64,000 bases of DNA from Candidatus Halocynthiibacter alkanivorans (GCF_003333265.1 NZ_QOLB01000156.1:1-64000); one strand, 5' to 3'. Shown: positions 43,357 through 52,743, numbered from the stretch's first letter. Notes: a model not told the origin generated them from the sequence alone. Made by a program: numbers and translations.

Positions 43357-43488
43357 GCCAGCCCCGCGGCGGCGAATGCACCGGCCGCGAAAAACACCGG
43401 CAACAAAAGCAGCCGGTGGCGACAACACCCGGGCGCTCACAACCGCGCGCCCGGAACAGAAATGCCTGAACAGCACCACGCGTCAGCC

Positions 43489-43569
43489 GCAACAGAAAAT
43501 TCAAAAAAGCCGTCCGGACCCCGGGCGGCTTTTTTTGAATCCCGCAAGCCGTATCTTGCGCCTCTCCGC
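43489..43569 (+). repeat. Direct repeat R1 (contains the dapA terminator)
   Basis: Runs from GCAACAGAAAAT through the terminator to CCGCAAGCCGTATCTTGCGCC. R2 at 45535-45609 repeats the same order of blocks with small gaps: AACAGAAAAT, a GC-rich middle, CCGCAAGCCGTA, CCTGCGCC. R1 and R2 bracket the TPR gene. Confidence 0.7.
43503..43537 (+). terminator. Intrinsic terminator of dapA
   Basis: AAAAAAGCCGTCCGG pairs with CCGGGCGGCTTTTTT over 15 bp (one G-U) around the loop ACC, ending in T7. The A-run makes it work in both directions. Confidence 0.93.
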
Positions 43570-43833
43570 CTGGCGGTACTCTGGCGCTGAATTGCGGCTG
43601 CTGAGCAGGCGTGCCCCTGGCGCTGCGACCGGCAGGCGCTGCTCGCGTCGTGGCGCCCCGCCACAGGCGACGCATGACGATGCACCCACAGATCCAGGCA
43701 CCGGCCCGGACCACCTGCCGGCAAGCGGAAACGTGCCTTTCCCCTCCGTGTCGCGCGGCGGATTTCTCCGGGCCTGCCAACAATGTTACCCTCAAGCGCA
43801 ATGAACCGGAATTTCAGACGGGGGACGGCACAG

Positions 43834-45462
43834 ATGGACTATTTTGACCTCGGAACACATTCACGCAAAATCACCACCACATCGCCGGAGGCCCAGCTCT
43901 GGTTTGATCGCGGCCTGATCTGGACCTTTGCTTACAATCACGAAGAGGCCATCACCTGCTTTCAGAAAGCGCTTGAGGCCGATCCCGACTGCGCCATGGC
44001 CCATTGGGGCATCGGCTATGCGACCGGACCCAATTACAACAAACCGTGGGAGAGTTTTGAGCCGGAGGAAAAACCCACCGCGCTGGCCCTCGCGCAGGCC
44101 TCTGCCGCCAGTGCGGAGCGGCTGAAAGCAGCGGCCACAGCGGCGGAAAAGGCGCTGATTGAAGCCCTGCCCCACCGCTGCCCGCCGGACCCGGAGGTTG
44201 AAGATTTCAGCCCGTGGAACGACCGTTTTGCGGCGGCGATGCGCGAGGCGTATCGCGGCCACCCACAGGACACGGACATTTGCTGCCTGTTTGCCGAATC
44301 GCTGATGAACCGCACCCCCTGGCAGCTCTGGGACCTGCCCACCGGCACGCCTGCGGCGGGCGCGGCTACGCTGGAGGCGGTCGGGGTGCTGGAAACCGCA
44401 CTTGAGCGGCTGCCCGGTGCCTGGCAGCATCCCGGTCTGCTGCATATGTACATCCACCTGATGGAAATGTCGCCGCATCCGGAACGGGCGCTGCGCCACG
44501 GCGACCGGCTGCACAGCCTGGTGCCGGACGCAGGCCACCTGTTGCACATGGCCACCCATATCGACGTGCTCTGCGGCGATTATCAGCAGGTGGTAAGCCG
44601 CAACCAGACCGCCGTGGTGGCGGACCGGAAATTCCTCGCCTACGCCGGCAGCGAGAACTTCTACTCGGTCTACCGCTGCCACAATTACCACTTCATCATC
44701 TACGGCGCGATGCTGCTGGGCCAGCCCGGCCCGGCACTGGATGCCGCCGAGGACCTGATTTCCAACCTGCCCGCCGACACGCTGCGGCCGATGGCGGACT
44801 GGTTTGAAGCGTTTATTCCGATGAAACAACATGTGCTGATCCGCTTTGGCCTCTGGCAGGACATCCTCGACCAGCCCCTGCCCGACGAGCCGGAACTCTA
44901 CGCGGTCACCACCGCAATGATGCATTATGCGCGCACGGTAGCGCTGGCCAATCTTGGCGACATTGCCGGTGCTGAGGCCGAACGGGATCTGTTTGCGCAG
45001 GCCTTTGACCGGGTGCCGGAAAGCCGCATGCTGTTCAACAACACCTGTCGCGATATTCTGCAGGTGGCGGAACAGATGCTGCTCGGGGAACTGGCCTATA
45101 AAAAGGGCAATCCTGAAGTCGCCTTTGATCACCTCAGACGCTCCGTCGCGCTGGATGACACCCTGCCCTATGATGAGCCCTGGGGCTGGATGCAGCCCAC
45201 CCGCCACGCGCTTGGCGCGCTGCTGCTGGACCAGAAACGATACGATGAGGCCGAGACGGTCTATCGCGCCGATCTGGGCCTTGATGCCAGCTTAAGCCGC
45301 GCCTGCCAGCACCCGGCCAATGTCTGGAGCCTGCACGGTTTGCACGAATGTCTGGCCCATCGCGGCGAAAACCTGGAGATCGTGCACATCAGGCTGCAAC
45401 TCGACCGGGCAATGGCGCGCGCGGAAGTTCCGATACGGGCTTCGTGTTTCTGCCGTGGCTGA
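43834..45462 (+). CDS. Large tetratricopeptide-repeat protein
   Basis: A 542-residue cytoplasmic protein with TPR units, clearest at WFDRGLIWTFAYNHEEAITCFQKALEADPDCAMAHWGIGY (about 25-64) and LGALLLDQKRYDEAETVYRADLGLD near the C terminus. Between them are long helical stretches with His-rich spots (MYIHLMEMSPHPERALRHGDRL, LLHMATHIDVLCGDYQQVV). Such proteins are seen in many bacteria without a known role. I prefer ATG 43834; an ATG at 43801 is possible. It sits between dapA and smpB and is flanked by direct repeats. Confidence 0.85.
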   Translation: MDYFDLGTHSRKITTTSPEAQLWFDRGLIWTFAYNHEEAITCFQKALEADPDCAMAHWGIGYATGPNYNKPWESFEPEEKPTALALAQASAASAERLKAAATAAEKALIEALPHRCPPDPEVEDFSPWNDRFAAAMREAYRGHPQDTDICCLFAESLMNRTPWQLWDLPTGTPAAGAATLEAVGVLETALERLPGAWQHPGLLHMYIHLMEMSPHPERALRHGDRLHSLVPDAGHLLHMATHIDVLCGDYQQVVSRNQTAVVADRKFLAYAGSENFYSVYRCHNYHFIIYGAMLLGQPGPALDAAEDLISNLPADTLRPMADWFEAFIPMKQHVLIRFGLWQDILDQPLPDEPELYAVTTAMMHYARTVALANLGDIAGAEAERDLFAQAFDRVPESRMLFNNTCRDILQVAEQMLLGELAYKKGNPEVAFDHLRRSVALDDTLPYDEPWGWMQPTRHALGALLLDQKRYDEAETVYRADLGLDASLSRACQHPANVWSLHGLHECLAHRGENLEIVHIRLQLDRAMARAEVPIRASCFCRG

Positions 45463-45534
45463 CGGATGGTGCGCAGCGGGCGATCCTTGGCACGACCTTC
45501 CGCCACAGTTTGCCGGACCGACACCGCTGTCGGC

Positions 45535-45609
45535 GGAACAGAAAATGCAAAGGCCGCCTGCCCCGCGCCGGGCGGGCTGAATTCCGCAAGCCGTAACCTG
45601 CGCCCCCCG
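45535..45609 (+). repeat. Direct repeat R2 downstream of the TPR gene
   Basis: Decayed copy of R1 with the poly-A and poly-T arms of the terminator lost, leaving a GC-rich core (GGCCGCCTGCCCC..CCGGGCGGGC). The first ten bases (AACAGAAAAT) and the block CCGCAAGCCGTA match R1 exactly. Confidence 0.65.
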
Positions 45610-45758
45610 ACCCGGTAACCCCTGCGAACAAAAACATCCTGTTCCCGTTTCGTATCGGGCTTTGCACAACCCGTGGTCCGGAGTGTGCAATTTTCACAAA
45701 AGTTCGCAGCCGTTTACAGAATATGGACTCTCCGGGCGCGGGCGTTTATCACCGCTTT

Positions 45759-46235
45759 ATGGCCAAACCAAAAACTGATCCGAATTACAAAGTCATCGCC
45801 GAAAACCGGCGCGCGCGTTACGATTACGCCATCGATTCCGACATCGAATGCGGCGTGATACTGCAGGGCTCCGAAGTGAAATCCTTGCGCAGCGGGCAGT
45901 CCAATATCGCCGACAGCTATGCCGCTGTTGAAGAAGGCGAGCTGTGGTTGGTCGCCGCCTATATCGCGCCTTATGAACAGGCGAAACAATTTGGCCATCT
46001 CGAGCGCCGCAAGCGCAAGCTTCTGGTTTCAAAGAAAGAATTGTCGCGCCTCTGGCAGGCTACCCAGCGCAAGGGCATGACACTGGTGCCGCTGGTGATG
46101 TATTTCAATCATCGCGGCAAGGTAAAAGTCAAACTCGGCATCGCCAAGGGCAAACAGAACCACGACAAACGCGCCACCGAGGCAAAACGCGACTGGGGCC
46201 GTCAAAAAGCCCGCCTGTTGCGTCACGGCGAATAG
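45759..46235 (+). CDS. smpB: SsrA-binding protein SmpB
   Basis: Binds tmRNA and delivers it to stalled ribosomes. The 158 residues have the canonical [32 protein letters not shown], the core [19 protein letters not shown], and the C-terminal tail [24 protein letters not shown] that enters the decoding centre. ATG 45759 ([11 protein letters not shown]) is the usual N terminus; an in-frame ATG at 45723 adds an unconserved extension. Confidence 0.98.
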   Translation: MAKPKTDPNYKVIAENRRARYDYAIDSDIECGVILQGSEVKSLRSGQSNIADSYAAVEEGELWLVAAYIAPYEQAKQFGHLERRKRKLLVSKKELSRLWQATQRKGMTLVPLVMYFNHRGKVKVKLGIAKGKQNHDKRATEAKRDWGRQKARLLRHGE

Positions 46236-46425
46236 ACGCGGCGATTCCTAGATTTTTTCGTTTAAATCAACGTGATAACTGGCGCATCCCAGCGCCGGAT
46301 GCCCGCCAGCAAGCGCCTGGATGTGGCAGAATGCGACACCCGGTCAGGCGTGCAAGCCGCGATCAGGGACCGCTGAACTGGTCGCTGTCTTCACAAGCAT
46401 AATTTTTGCACGAAATAAAATTACG

Positions 46426-46454
46426 CTCCGCTTGCATGGGTGCATGCATCGGAG
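46426..46454 (+). promoter_or_regulatory. Structured leader hairpin upstream of sseA
   Basis: CTCCG (46426-46430) pairs with CGGAG (46450-46454). Inside it TGCATG pairs with CATGCA around GGTG, giving an 11-bp interrupted stem about 35 nt before the sseA ATG. The preceding stretch (TTGCACGAAATAAAATTACG) is AT-rich and could hold the promoter. Possible leader or regulator site; no known riboswitch class recognised. Confidence 0.4.
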
Positions 46455-46488
46455 TAGAGCTTGGGCAAACAACACCAAAGGCCAAAAC

Positions 46489-47346
46489 ATGCCCCACAGT
46501 GACCCGAGGACCCTCGTCTCCTCTGACTGGCTTGCCCGCCACCTGAAAGATCCCGACCTGCGGATCATTGACGGCTCGTGGTATATGCCGGCGATGAACC
46601 GGGACGCGCGCGCCGAATATGACGCCGCCCATATCCCTAACGCCCGGTTCGTGGATATTGACGATCTGTCAGACCACCGCTCTGAGCTGCCCCACATGGT
46701 GCCGCCGGTGGAAAAATTCATGTCCCGCATGCGCGCGCTCGGCATTGGCGACGGCCATCAGGTCGTGGTTTACGACGGCATGGGCCTGTTTTCTGCCGCG
46801 AGAATATGGTGGCTTTTCAAGCTGATGGGCAAAAAAGATGTCGCCGTTCTGGATGGTGGGCTGCCAGCGTGGAAATCCGCAGGCCAGGAGCTCAGCGACC
46901 TGCCCCCGGTGATCCGCGACCGCCATATGACGGTGCAGCGCCAGAATCAGATCGTCAAAGACGTAACCCAGGTCGCCGCCGCTTCAAAACTCGGTGACTA
47001 TGAGATTATCGATGCGCGCGCGCCGGACCGCTTCCGCGGCGAAGTGGCCGAACCTCGCGCCGGTCTGCGCGCCGGGCACATTCCCGGCTCAAAAAATCTG
47101 TTTTTCATGGATCTTCTGAACAAAGACCACACCATGAAAGACACCGACAGCCTGCGCAGGCTCTTCCTTGACGCCGGCGTTGACCTGAACAAACCCGCCA
47201 TCACCAGCTGCGGCTCCGGTGTCACGGCGGCGATCCTTAACCTTGCCCTCGACCGTATCGGCCACAAAGCCCATGCGCTTTATGACGGATCCTGGTCAGA
47301 ATGGGGCATGTACGACGACCTGCGGGTCGCAACAGGAGAGCAGTAA
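46489..47346 (+). CDS. sseA: 3-mercaptopyruvate sulfurtransferase (two-domain rhodanese)
   Basis: Transfers sulfane sulfur from 3-mercaptopyruvate. The 285 residues form two rhodanese domains. The first is inactive, with DPDLRIIDGSWYMPAMNRDARAEYDAAHIPNARFVDI. The second holds the active Cys241 in TSCGSGVTAAIL, whose CGSGVTA loop is typical of mercaptopyruvate rather than thiosulfate specificity. ATG 46489 has AAAGG about 7 nt upstream. The stop overlaps the start of the next gene by one base, linking it with an aminotransferase that could make the mercaptopyruvate. Confidence 0.95.
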   Translation: MPHSDPRTLVSSDWLARHLKDPDLRIIDGSWYMPAMNRDARAEYDAAHIPNARFVDIDDLSDHRSELPHMVPPVEKFMSRMRALGIGDGHQVVVYDGMGLFSAARIWWLFKLMGKKDVAVLDGGLPAWKSAGQELSDLPPVIRDRHMTVQRQNQIVKDVTQVAAASKLGDYEIIDARAPDRFRGEVAEPRAGLRAGHIPGSKNLFFMDLLNKDHTMKDTDSLRRLFLDAGVDLNKPAITSCGSGVTAAILNLALDRIGHKAHALYDGSWSEWGMYDDLRVATGEQ

Positions 47347-48530
47347 TGCTGACAGATCTCAAAGCCCAGCCCGCCGATAAGATCCTGCAATTGATGCAGT
47401 TTTATCGCGAAGACCCCCGTGACAACAAAATCGATCTGGGTGTCGGCGTCTATAAGGATGCCACCGGTCTGACGCCGGTCATGCGGGCTGTCAAAGCCGC
47501 TGAAAAACGGATCTGGGAAGAGCAGAAATCCAAATCCTATACCGGGCTGGCCGGTGATCCCGCCTACAGTGCCGCGATGCGCGACCTGATCCTGGCCGAC
47601 AGTGTTGACGCTGGTCGTGTTGCCGCCGCCGCAACGCCAGGTGGCACCGGTGCGCTGCGTCAGGCCTTTGAGCTGATCAAATTGGCCAACCCGGACGCCA
47701 CTATCTTTGTGTCAAACCCCACCTGGCCAAACCATCTTTCGATTATCAAATTCCTCGGCCTGCCGATGGTGCAATACCGGTATTTCGACGACAAGAGCTG
47801 TGACGTTGATTTCGACGGTATGATGGCCAGTCTCGCCGCAGTCAAAGCTGGTGATGTGGTGCTGCTGCACGGCTGCTGCCACAATCCAACCGGTGCCAAT
47901 CTGACGTTGGAACAATTCGCGCAGGTCGCTGATCTGATTGTCGAAAAAGGTGCAATGCCACTGGTTGACATCGCCTACCAGGGCTTCGGCGACGGGCTTG
48001 AAGAAGACGCAGCCGCGACCCGGCTTATTGCTTCAAAAGTACCGGAAATGCTGCTCGCTGCCAGCTGTTCGAAAAACTTTGGCATCTACCGCGAGCGCAC
48101 CGGCATTCTGATGGCGATCAGCGCTGACGCCAGCCAGACTGCCAATACCCAGGGCACGCTCAGCTACCTGAACCGCCAGAACTATTCCTTCCCGCCAGAC
48201 CATGGGGCCCGGATTGTATCGACCATTCTGAGCGACGCTGACCTGACGGCCGACTGGAAGTCTGAGCTGGAAGAGGTGCGCCTGGGCATGTTGTCACTAC
48301 GCACCCAGCTGGCGAATGAGCTGCGTCTGCGCACCAATTCGGACCGGTTTGATTTCATCGCCACCCACCGCGGCATGTTCTCCCGCATCGGCGCGTCTCC
48401 GGAAGAGGTTCAGTCCATGCGCGACACCCACGCGATCTACATGGTGGGCGACAGCCGCATGAACATCGCCGGGCTGAATGCACAGACGATCCCCCTGCTG
48501 GCAGAAGCGATTTCTGTGACCTGCAAATAA
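47346..48530 (+). CDS. Class I aromatic/aspartate aminotransferase
   Basis: A 394-residue PLP enzyme of subgroup I-alpha (AspC/TyrB). Motifs: IDLGVGVYKDATGLTPVMRAV, GGTGALRQAFEL, the cofactor region LLHGCCHNPTGANLTLEQF, MPLVDIAYQGFGDGLEEDA, and the Schiff-base Lys in LAASCSKNFGIYRERTG. The C-terminal MVGDSRMNIAGLNAQT is typical of TyrB-like members. It is coupled to sseA by a TAATG overlap. Together they may degrade cysteine by transamination to 3-mercaptopyruvate and desulfuration, which is an inference from the pairing. Confidence 0.93.
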   Translation: MLTDLKAQPADKILQLMQFYREDPRDNKIDLGVGVYKDATGLTPVMRAVKAAEKRIWEEQKSKSYTGLAGDPAYSAAMRDLILADSVDAGRVAAAATPGGTGALRQAFELIKLANPDATIFVSNPTWPNHLSIIKFLGLPMVQYRYFDDKSCDVDFDGMMASLAAVKAGDVVLLHGCCHNPTGANLTLEQFAQVADLIVEKGAMPLVDIAYQGFGDGLEEDAAATRLIASKVPEMLLAASCSKNFGIYRERTGILMAISADASQTANTQGTLSYLNRQNYSFPPDHGARIVSTILSDADLTADWKSELEEVRLGMLSLRTQLANELRLRTNSDRFDFIATHRGMFSRIGASPEEVQSMRDTHAIYMVGDSRMNIAGLNAQTIPLLAEAISVTCK

Positions 48531-48570
48531 CGCCTGGGGCGCTCCGCCCTGGTGGACATCCAAAGACAAT

Positions 48571-48609
48571 AAGGCCCGGGCAACGACATGCTGCCCGGGC
48601 CTTATTTTG
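48571..48609. terminator. Bidirectional terminator between the aminotransferase and amt
   Basis: AAGGCCCGGGCA pairs with TGCCCGGGCCTT, a perfect 12-bp stem with 9-nt loop ACGACATGC, followed by ATTTTGT. It lies between two convergent genes. Confidence 0.85.
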
Positions 48610-48623
48610 TCAGTTAAGTCGTT

Positions 48624-49949
48624 TTACTTGTGTGAAAATTCCGGATAAGCTTCCATGCCCAACTCCGTGATATCCAGCCCGGTGATCTCTTCTTCTTCCC
48701 CGACACGGATACCGACGGTCACTTTGATAAGGTACCAGACCACAGCCGAAGTCACGACGGTGAAGATGCCGACCACGATGATGCCATAGAGCTGCGTGCC
48801 CAGCGAGGCGTCCGCATTGGTGAAGACCACCGCAATGGTGCCCCAGATGCCGGAAAGCAGGTGAACCGGGATCGCGCCAACCACATCGTCAATTTTCAAC
48901 TTGTCGAGCATTGGAACGGCGAACACGACGATTACACCACCAACAGCCCCGATCAGCGTGGCGCTGCCCAGTGTCGGCGTCAGCGGCTCGGCGGTGATCG
49001 AAACCAGACCGGCAAGCGCGCCGTTCAGGATCATGGTCAGATCCGGCTTTTTGTACAGCAGCTGTGTCAGCAGAAGTGCAACCACAGCACCACCAGCAGC
49101 AGCCGCATTGGTATTGGAGAAAATGCGCGAAATATCAGCAACATCGCCGATGGAACCCATCGCCAGCTGCGAACCACCGTTAAAGCCAAACCAGCCCATC
49201 CACAGGATGAATGTGCCCAGGGTGGCAAGGGTCAGGTTGGAACCGACGATCGGAAATACTTTGCCGTTTTTATATTTGCCCAAGCGTGGCCCGAGCAGGA
49301 TGGCACCGGTCAACGCGGCCCAGCCACCGACGGAATGCACCACGGTAGAGCCGGCAAAATCGAGGAAACCCGCCTGGTCCAGAAAACCACCGCCCCATTT
49401 CCACGACGCCTGCAGCGGATAGATGATGGCGACCAGAATGATGGTGAAGAACAAGAACGGCCACAGTTTGATGCGTTCCGCCAGGGTGCCGGACACGATC
49501 GACGCCGTCGCCGCAGCAAACATCAGCTGGAAGAAGAAATCCGACCCGGTTGCAGCATAGGAATAATCGTCAGCACCAGAGGCATCGATGCCCACAGCTT
49601 CCAGAACTCCGGGACCGAAGACACCGGACAAGACACCGTCAATCGCCCAATTTCCCAGCGGATACATCAGGTTATAGCCGATCAGATAATAAAGCACCGC
49701 AGCGAGCGAAAACAGCGCGATGTTTTTGGTCAGCTGCATAGTTACGTTTTTGGACTGCACGAGGCCCGCTTCGAGCATGGCAAAACCTGCAGCCATCCAG
49801 AACACCAGCACGCCGCCAACAAGAAACAGCAGCGAGTTCAGAATAAAGACACTGTCAGTCGGGACAGCAACGGCAACTTCCTGCGCCATCAGGGCAGCGG
49901 GCGAAGACGCCACCGCACCGGCAAGCAGCAAAGGTTTGATAAGTTTCAT
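48624..49949 (-). CDS. amt: Ammonium transporter Amt
   Basis: A 441-residue trimeric channel for ammonium uptake. A signal-like first segment (LLLAGAVASSPAALMAQ) is followed by eleven transmembrane helices. Hallmarks are FWMAAGFAMLEAGLVQSKNV, DFAGSTVVHSVGGWAALTGAILLGPRLGKY (first pore His), LGTFILWMGWFGFNGGS, and IPVHLLSGIWGTIAV (second pore His). The C-terminal LDITELGMEAYPEF contains the segment that binds P-II. It lies 23 bp after glnK, in one nitrogen-controlled operon. Confidence 0.98.
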   Translation of the reverse strand: MKLIKPLLLAGAVASSPAALMAQEVAVAVPTDSVFILNSLLFLVGGVLVFWMAAGFAMLEAGLVQSKNVTMQLTKNIALFSLAAVLYYLIGYNLMYPLGNWAIDGVLSGVFGPGVLEAVGIDASGADDYSYAATGSDFFFQLMFAAATASIVSGTLAERIKLWPFLFFTIILVAIIYPLQASWKWGGGFLDQAGFLDFAGSTVVHSVGGWAALTGAILLGPRLGKYKNGKVFPIVGSNLTLATLGTFILWMGWFGFNGGSQLAMGSIGDVADISRIFSNTNAAAAGGAVVALLLTQLLYKKPDLTMILNGALAGLVSITAEPLTPTLGSATLIGAVGGVIVVFAVPMLDKLKIDDVVGAIPVHLLSGIWGTIAVVFTNADASLGTQLYGIIVVGIFTVVTSAVVWYLIKVTVGIRVGEEEEITGLDITELGMEAYPEFSHK

Positions 49950-49972
49950 AGGTCCGGATCCTTTTTCGCGGC

Positions 49973-50311
49973 TTACAGCGCGTTTTCGTTGGTTTCGCCG
50001 GTGCGCACCCGCATTGCAGATTCCACATCCACGACGAAAATCTTGCCATCACCGATCTTGTCGGTCCGGGCAGTTGTTGCGATTGTTTCGACGACCTGAT
50101 CTGCCATATCGGCGGAGACCACGATCTCAAGTTTGACTTTAGGCACAAAATTCACGGCGTATTCTGCACCGCGGTAAATTTCGGTATGGCCAGACTGCGA
50201 GCCGAAGCCTTTGATCTCAGACACCATCATGCCGCGCACGCCAAGGCTGGTCAGCGCTTCACGCACTTCTTCAAGCTTAAACGGCTTGATGGCTGCAATT
50301 ATCAGTTTCAT
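49973..50311 (-). CDS. glnK: Nitrogen regulatory P-II protein GlnK
   Basis: Trimeric sensor of nitrogen status that binds 2-oxoglutarate and ATP and blocks Amt. The 112 residues start MKLIIAAIKPFKLEEVREAL, the T-loop is GSQSGHTEIYRGAEY with the uridylylated Tyr51, and the C-terminal signature is DGKIFVVDVESAMRVRTGETNENAL. Linkage to amt makes GlnK more likely than GlnB. ATG 50311 is the standard start; the upstream in-frame extension is not conserved. Confidence 0.97.
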   Translation of the reverse strand: MKLIIAAIKPFKLEEVREALTSLGVRGMMVSEIKGFGSQSGHTEIYRGAEYAVNFVPKVKLEIVVSADMADQVVETIATTARTDKIGDGKIFVVDVESAMRVRTGETNENAL

Positions 50312-50427
50312 GGTTTTCCCTTCCATCCTCTCGCGGACCTGGAATGGGTCCCGACAGCGGCATCCGGCCTGTTCAACGCCAGGCGGGCAAGCCTTGAGCA
50401 GGGGTTCCTGTGGCAGAAAACAGCCAA

Positions 50428-50448
50428 TTGTGCCTATTTTTTGCACAA
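50428..50448. promoter_or_regulatory. Inverted repeat in the glnK promoter region
   Basis: TTGTGC and GCACAA flank a 9-nt T-rich spacer about 120 bp upstream of glnK and 124 bp upstream of the PBP gene. The half-sites recall NtrC boxes (TGC..GCA), but the spacing is 9 rather than 11, so I call it only a candidate operator. Confidence 0.35.
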
Positions 50449-50571
50449 ACCCTCTCACATGCCTGCTTTTCAGGCGATCAGCGAAGGCCCGCCTGATTTA
50501 ACTACCTGCTAAACATTTCTCCGAATCCCGGTTAGTGTCTGCGAAAATGAGCAGACGACAGGTCGCAAAAC

Positions 50572-52743
50572 ATGAGTGGCACAGGTAAATCGCGCACCCC
50601 CCTGGTGGCGGAGCGGCGTTATCCGGCGGACAAACCGGTAAAAGCAAAACCGGCTGGCAAAAAGAAACCAGCGCGGCGCAAAGCCGCACGCAAAACCGCG
50701 CGCAAACCATCGGGCAATCTGCTGGTGCGGCTTGTTGTTGGCCTGTTCAGCCTGACGACGCGCCTGATCTGGCGACTGACCTGGATCGGCACCACTGTCA
50801 CTGCAGCGCTCGTGGGGCTTGGGGTCGCCTATTTTTATTCGACCATGCCTCCCGCCAGCGATTTCTTTGATCAACGGGCCCGGGGCTCGGTCACCCTGCT
50901 GGACCGTGACGATCAGGTGTTTGCGTGGCGCGGCGAGCAGTTTGGCCGCCAGCTTACCTCAGATACGGTGTCTCCCTACCTGAGAAACGCCATCATCTCC
51001 ACTGAAGACAAACGCTTTTATGGCCATTTCGGTGTCAGCCCCCGTGGCGTGGCTTCTGCGGTCCGCATCAACCTTTCTGCCGGTCGTGGCCCCTTGTCCG
51101 GCAATGGTGGCTCTACCATCACCCAACAGACCGCCAAGCTGATCTGCCTGGGCACGCCCTATATTCCTGCCAACTGGGACAGCGAAACCGCCTATGAAGC
51201 CGAGTGTCGCCGCTCCACCATGTGGCGCAAAATTAAAGAAGCCGTTTATGCGGTGGCGATGGAAGCCCGGTACAGCAAGGGCGACATCCTCACCATATAT
51301 ATGAGCCGCGCTTTTCTCGGCGAAGGGTCGCGCGGATTTGAAGCCGCCAGCCAGCGCTATTTTGGCAAGTCTGCCGCCGAAGTCACCCCAGCAGAAGCCG
51401 CCATGCTGGCCGGACTGCTAAAAGCGCCGACGCGTTATTCGCCGACCGCCAGCCTCGAGCGCAGCCAGGACCGCGCCGCAGTGGTTTTGCAGCTGATGTT
51501 TGAGCAAGACTATATTTCTGAAGCGCAGCTTGCGGACGCCACCGCCCAGCCAGCGCAGCTGTCTGCAGCAGCCGAAGCCCGCGCCGGTGGTTATTTCGCC
51601 GACTGGGTGATGGGAGCAGCGCCAAGTTTCCTGACCCGTGACACCACCGAAGACGTTATCATGCGCACCACTTTTGATCCGCGCATCCAGACTGCGGCTG
51701 AAGAGGCCATGACCAAAATATTTACTGACAGGCTCGACGAAGACTCCACAATCCAGGCTGCCATCGTGGTGATGTCGGCGGATGGCGCAGTGCGCGCCAT
51801 GGTGGGCGGGCGCAAGTTCAAAGGGATTGTTGGGCAGTTCAACCGCGCAGTGCAGGCCAGACGGCAAACCGGCTCCGCGTTCAAACCTTTCGTTTATGCC
51901 GCTGCGCTGGATCTGGGCATGAGCTATGCCGACGTGGTTGTGGATGAAGAATATTGCGTCGATGTCCCGGGCTCCGGTGAGTACTGCCCGAAAAACTACT
52001 CCAAAAAATTCATGGGCCGCGTGACCCTGACGGACGCCTTGCGCCATTCCCTCAACATCCCGGCGATCCGGGTGGCGGTGGATACAGGGCTAGAAACCGT
52101 ACGCACCGTGGCCTCAATGTTTGGCATCCAGAGCGATCTGGCCCAGGGGCCGGCACTGGCGCTGGGTGCCTCGGAGTCAACCCTGATTGAGATGACCGGT
52201 GCCTATGCCGGCATCCTGAATGGCGGCACTTCTGTCACGCCTTATGGCATGATCGACCTGCGCCTTGACGGCGACGATACGGCGCTGATGGGTCAGGACG
52301 GCGGCCTGGGCGAGCGGGTGATCACCCAGGACACCGCCCGGGAGCTAATCTATATGATGAACCAGGTGGTCGAAGCGGGCACCGGCAAACGCGCCCGGAT
52401 CGAAGGCACCGAAATTGCAGGTAAAACCGGCACCACCCAGGCCGGGCGTGACGCCTGGTTCATGGGTTTTACCGGAGATTATGTCACCGGCGTCTGGATG
52501 GGGAATGACGACAATTCGCCGATGAAACGCGTGACCGGCGGCAGCTACCCGGCGGAAATCTGGCGCGAAACCATGAGCCGGGTGCAGGATGGTACACCGG
52601 GCACACCGCTGCCGATGATCCGGCCAGCGTCACGACCGGTGGTTCCGCCGGAAGTGGCCCTGGCGCCGGTGCGGGCAACAGGTGACACCGCCGAGCGCGC
52701 ATTGCTTGGTGTATTGCAGAGAATCTTTGGCACCGGCCAGTAG
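50572..52743 (+). CDS. Class A penicillin-binding protein (bifunctional PBP1-type)
   Basis: Polymerises and cross-links peptidoglycan. The 723 residues contain a Lys/Arg-rich cytoplasmic N terminus (about 1-50), one membrane anchor (TTVTAALVGLGVAYFY), and the glycosyltransferase domain with catalytic Glu145 in IISTEDKRFYGHFGVSPRG and GGSTITQQTAKL. The transpeptidase domain has the active Ser435 in RQTGSAFKPFVYA, the SLN motif in ALRHSLNIPA, and KTGTT at about 618. All three transpeptidase motifs are intact. It diverges from glnK and ends at a 30-bp palindrome. Confidence 0.96.
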   Translation: MSGTGKSRTPLVAERRYPADKPVKAKPAGKKKPARRKAARKTARKPSGNLLVRLVVGLFSLTTRLIWRLTWIGTTVTAALVGLGVAYFYSTMPPASDFFDQRARGSVTLLDRDDQVFAWRGEQFGRQLTSDTVSPYLRNAIISTEDKRFYGHFGVSPRGVASAVRINLSAGRGPLSGNGGSTITQQTAKLICLGTPYIPANWDSETAYEAECRRSTMWRKIKEAVYAVAMEARYSKGDILTIYMSRAFLGEGSRGFEAASQRYFGKSAAEVTPAEAAMLAGLLKAPTRYSPTASLERSQDRAAVVLQLMFEQDYISEAQLADATAQPAQLSAAAEARAGGYFADWVMGAAPSFLTRDTTEDVIMRTTFDPRIQTAAEEAMTKIFTDRLDEDSTIQAAIVVMSADGAVRAMVGGRKFKGIVGQFNRAVQARRQTGSAFKPFVYAAALDLGMSYADVVVDEEYCVDVPGSGEYCPKNYSKKFMGRVTLTDALRHSLNIPAIRVAVDTGLETVRTVASMFGIQSDLAQGPALALGASESTLIEMTGAYAGILNGGTSVTPYGMIDLRLDGDDTALMGQDGGLGERVITQDTARELIYMMNQVVEAGTGKRARIEGTEIAGKTGTTQAGRDAWFMGFTGDYVTGVWMGNDDNSPMKRVTGGSYPAEIWRETMSRVQDGTPGTPLPMIRPASRPVVPPEVALAPVRATGDTAERALLGVLQRIFGTGQ

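Larger units (their letters stand above)
43357..43833. other. Intergenic region between dapA and the TPR gene
   Basis: Holds the dapA terminator, inside direct repeat R1, and about 260 bp of GC-rich sequence without a gene. The start of the TPR gene is preceded by GGGGGA about 8 nt before ATG 43834. Confidence 0.55.

Noticed and set aside
46236-46488. tmRNA (ssrA) or a SAM riboswitch after smpB
   Set aside because: No tRNA-like end or tag-peptide frame is visible, and the leader lacks the conserved bases of the SAM riboswitch classes I know.
50420-50450. Sigma-54 promoter for glnK-amt
   Set aside because: A GGCAC..GGC match exists on the minus strand, but the GG and GC elements are 8 bp apart instead of 10, so it does not meet the consensus.
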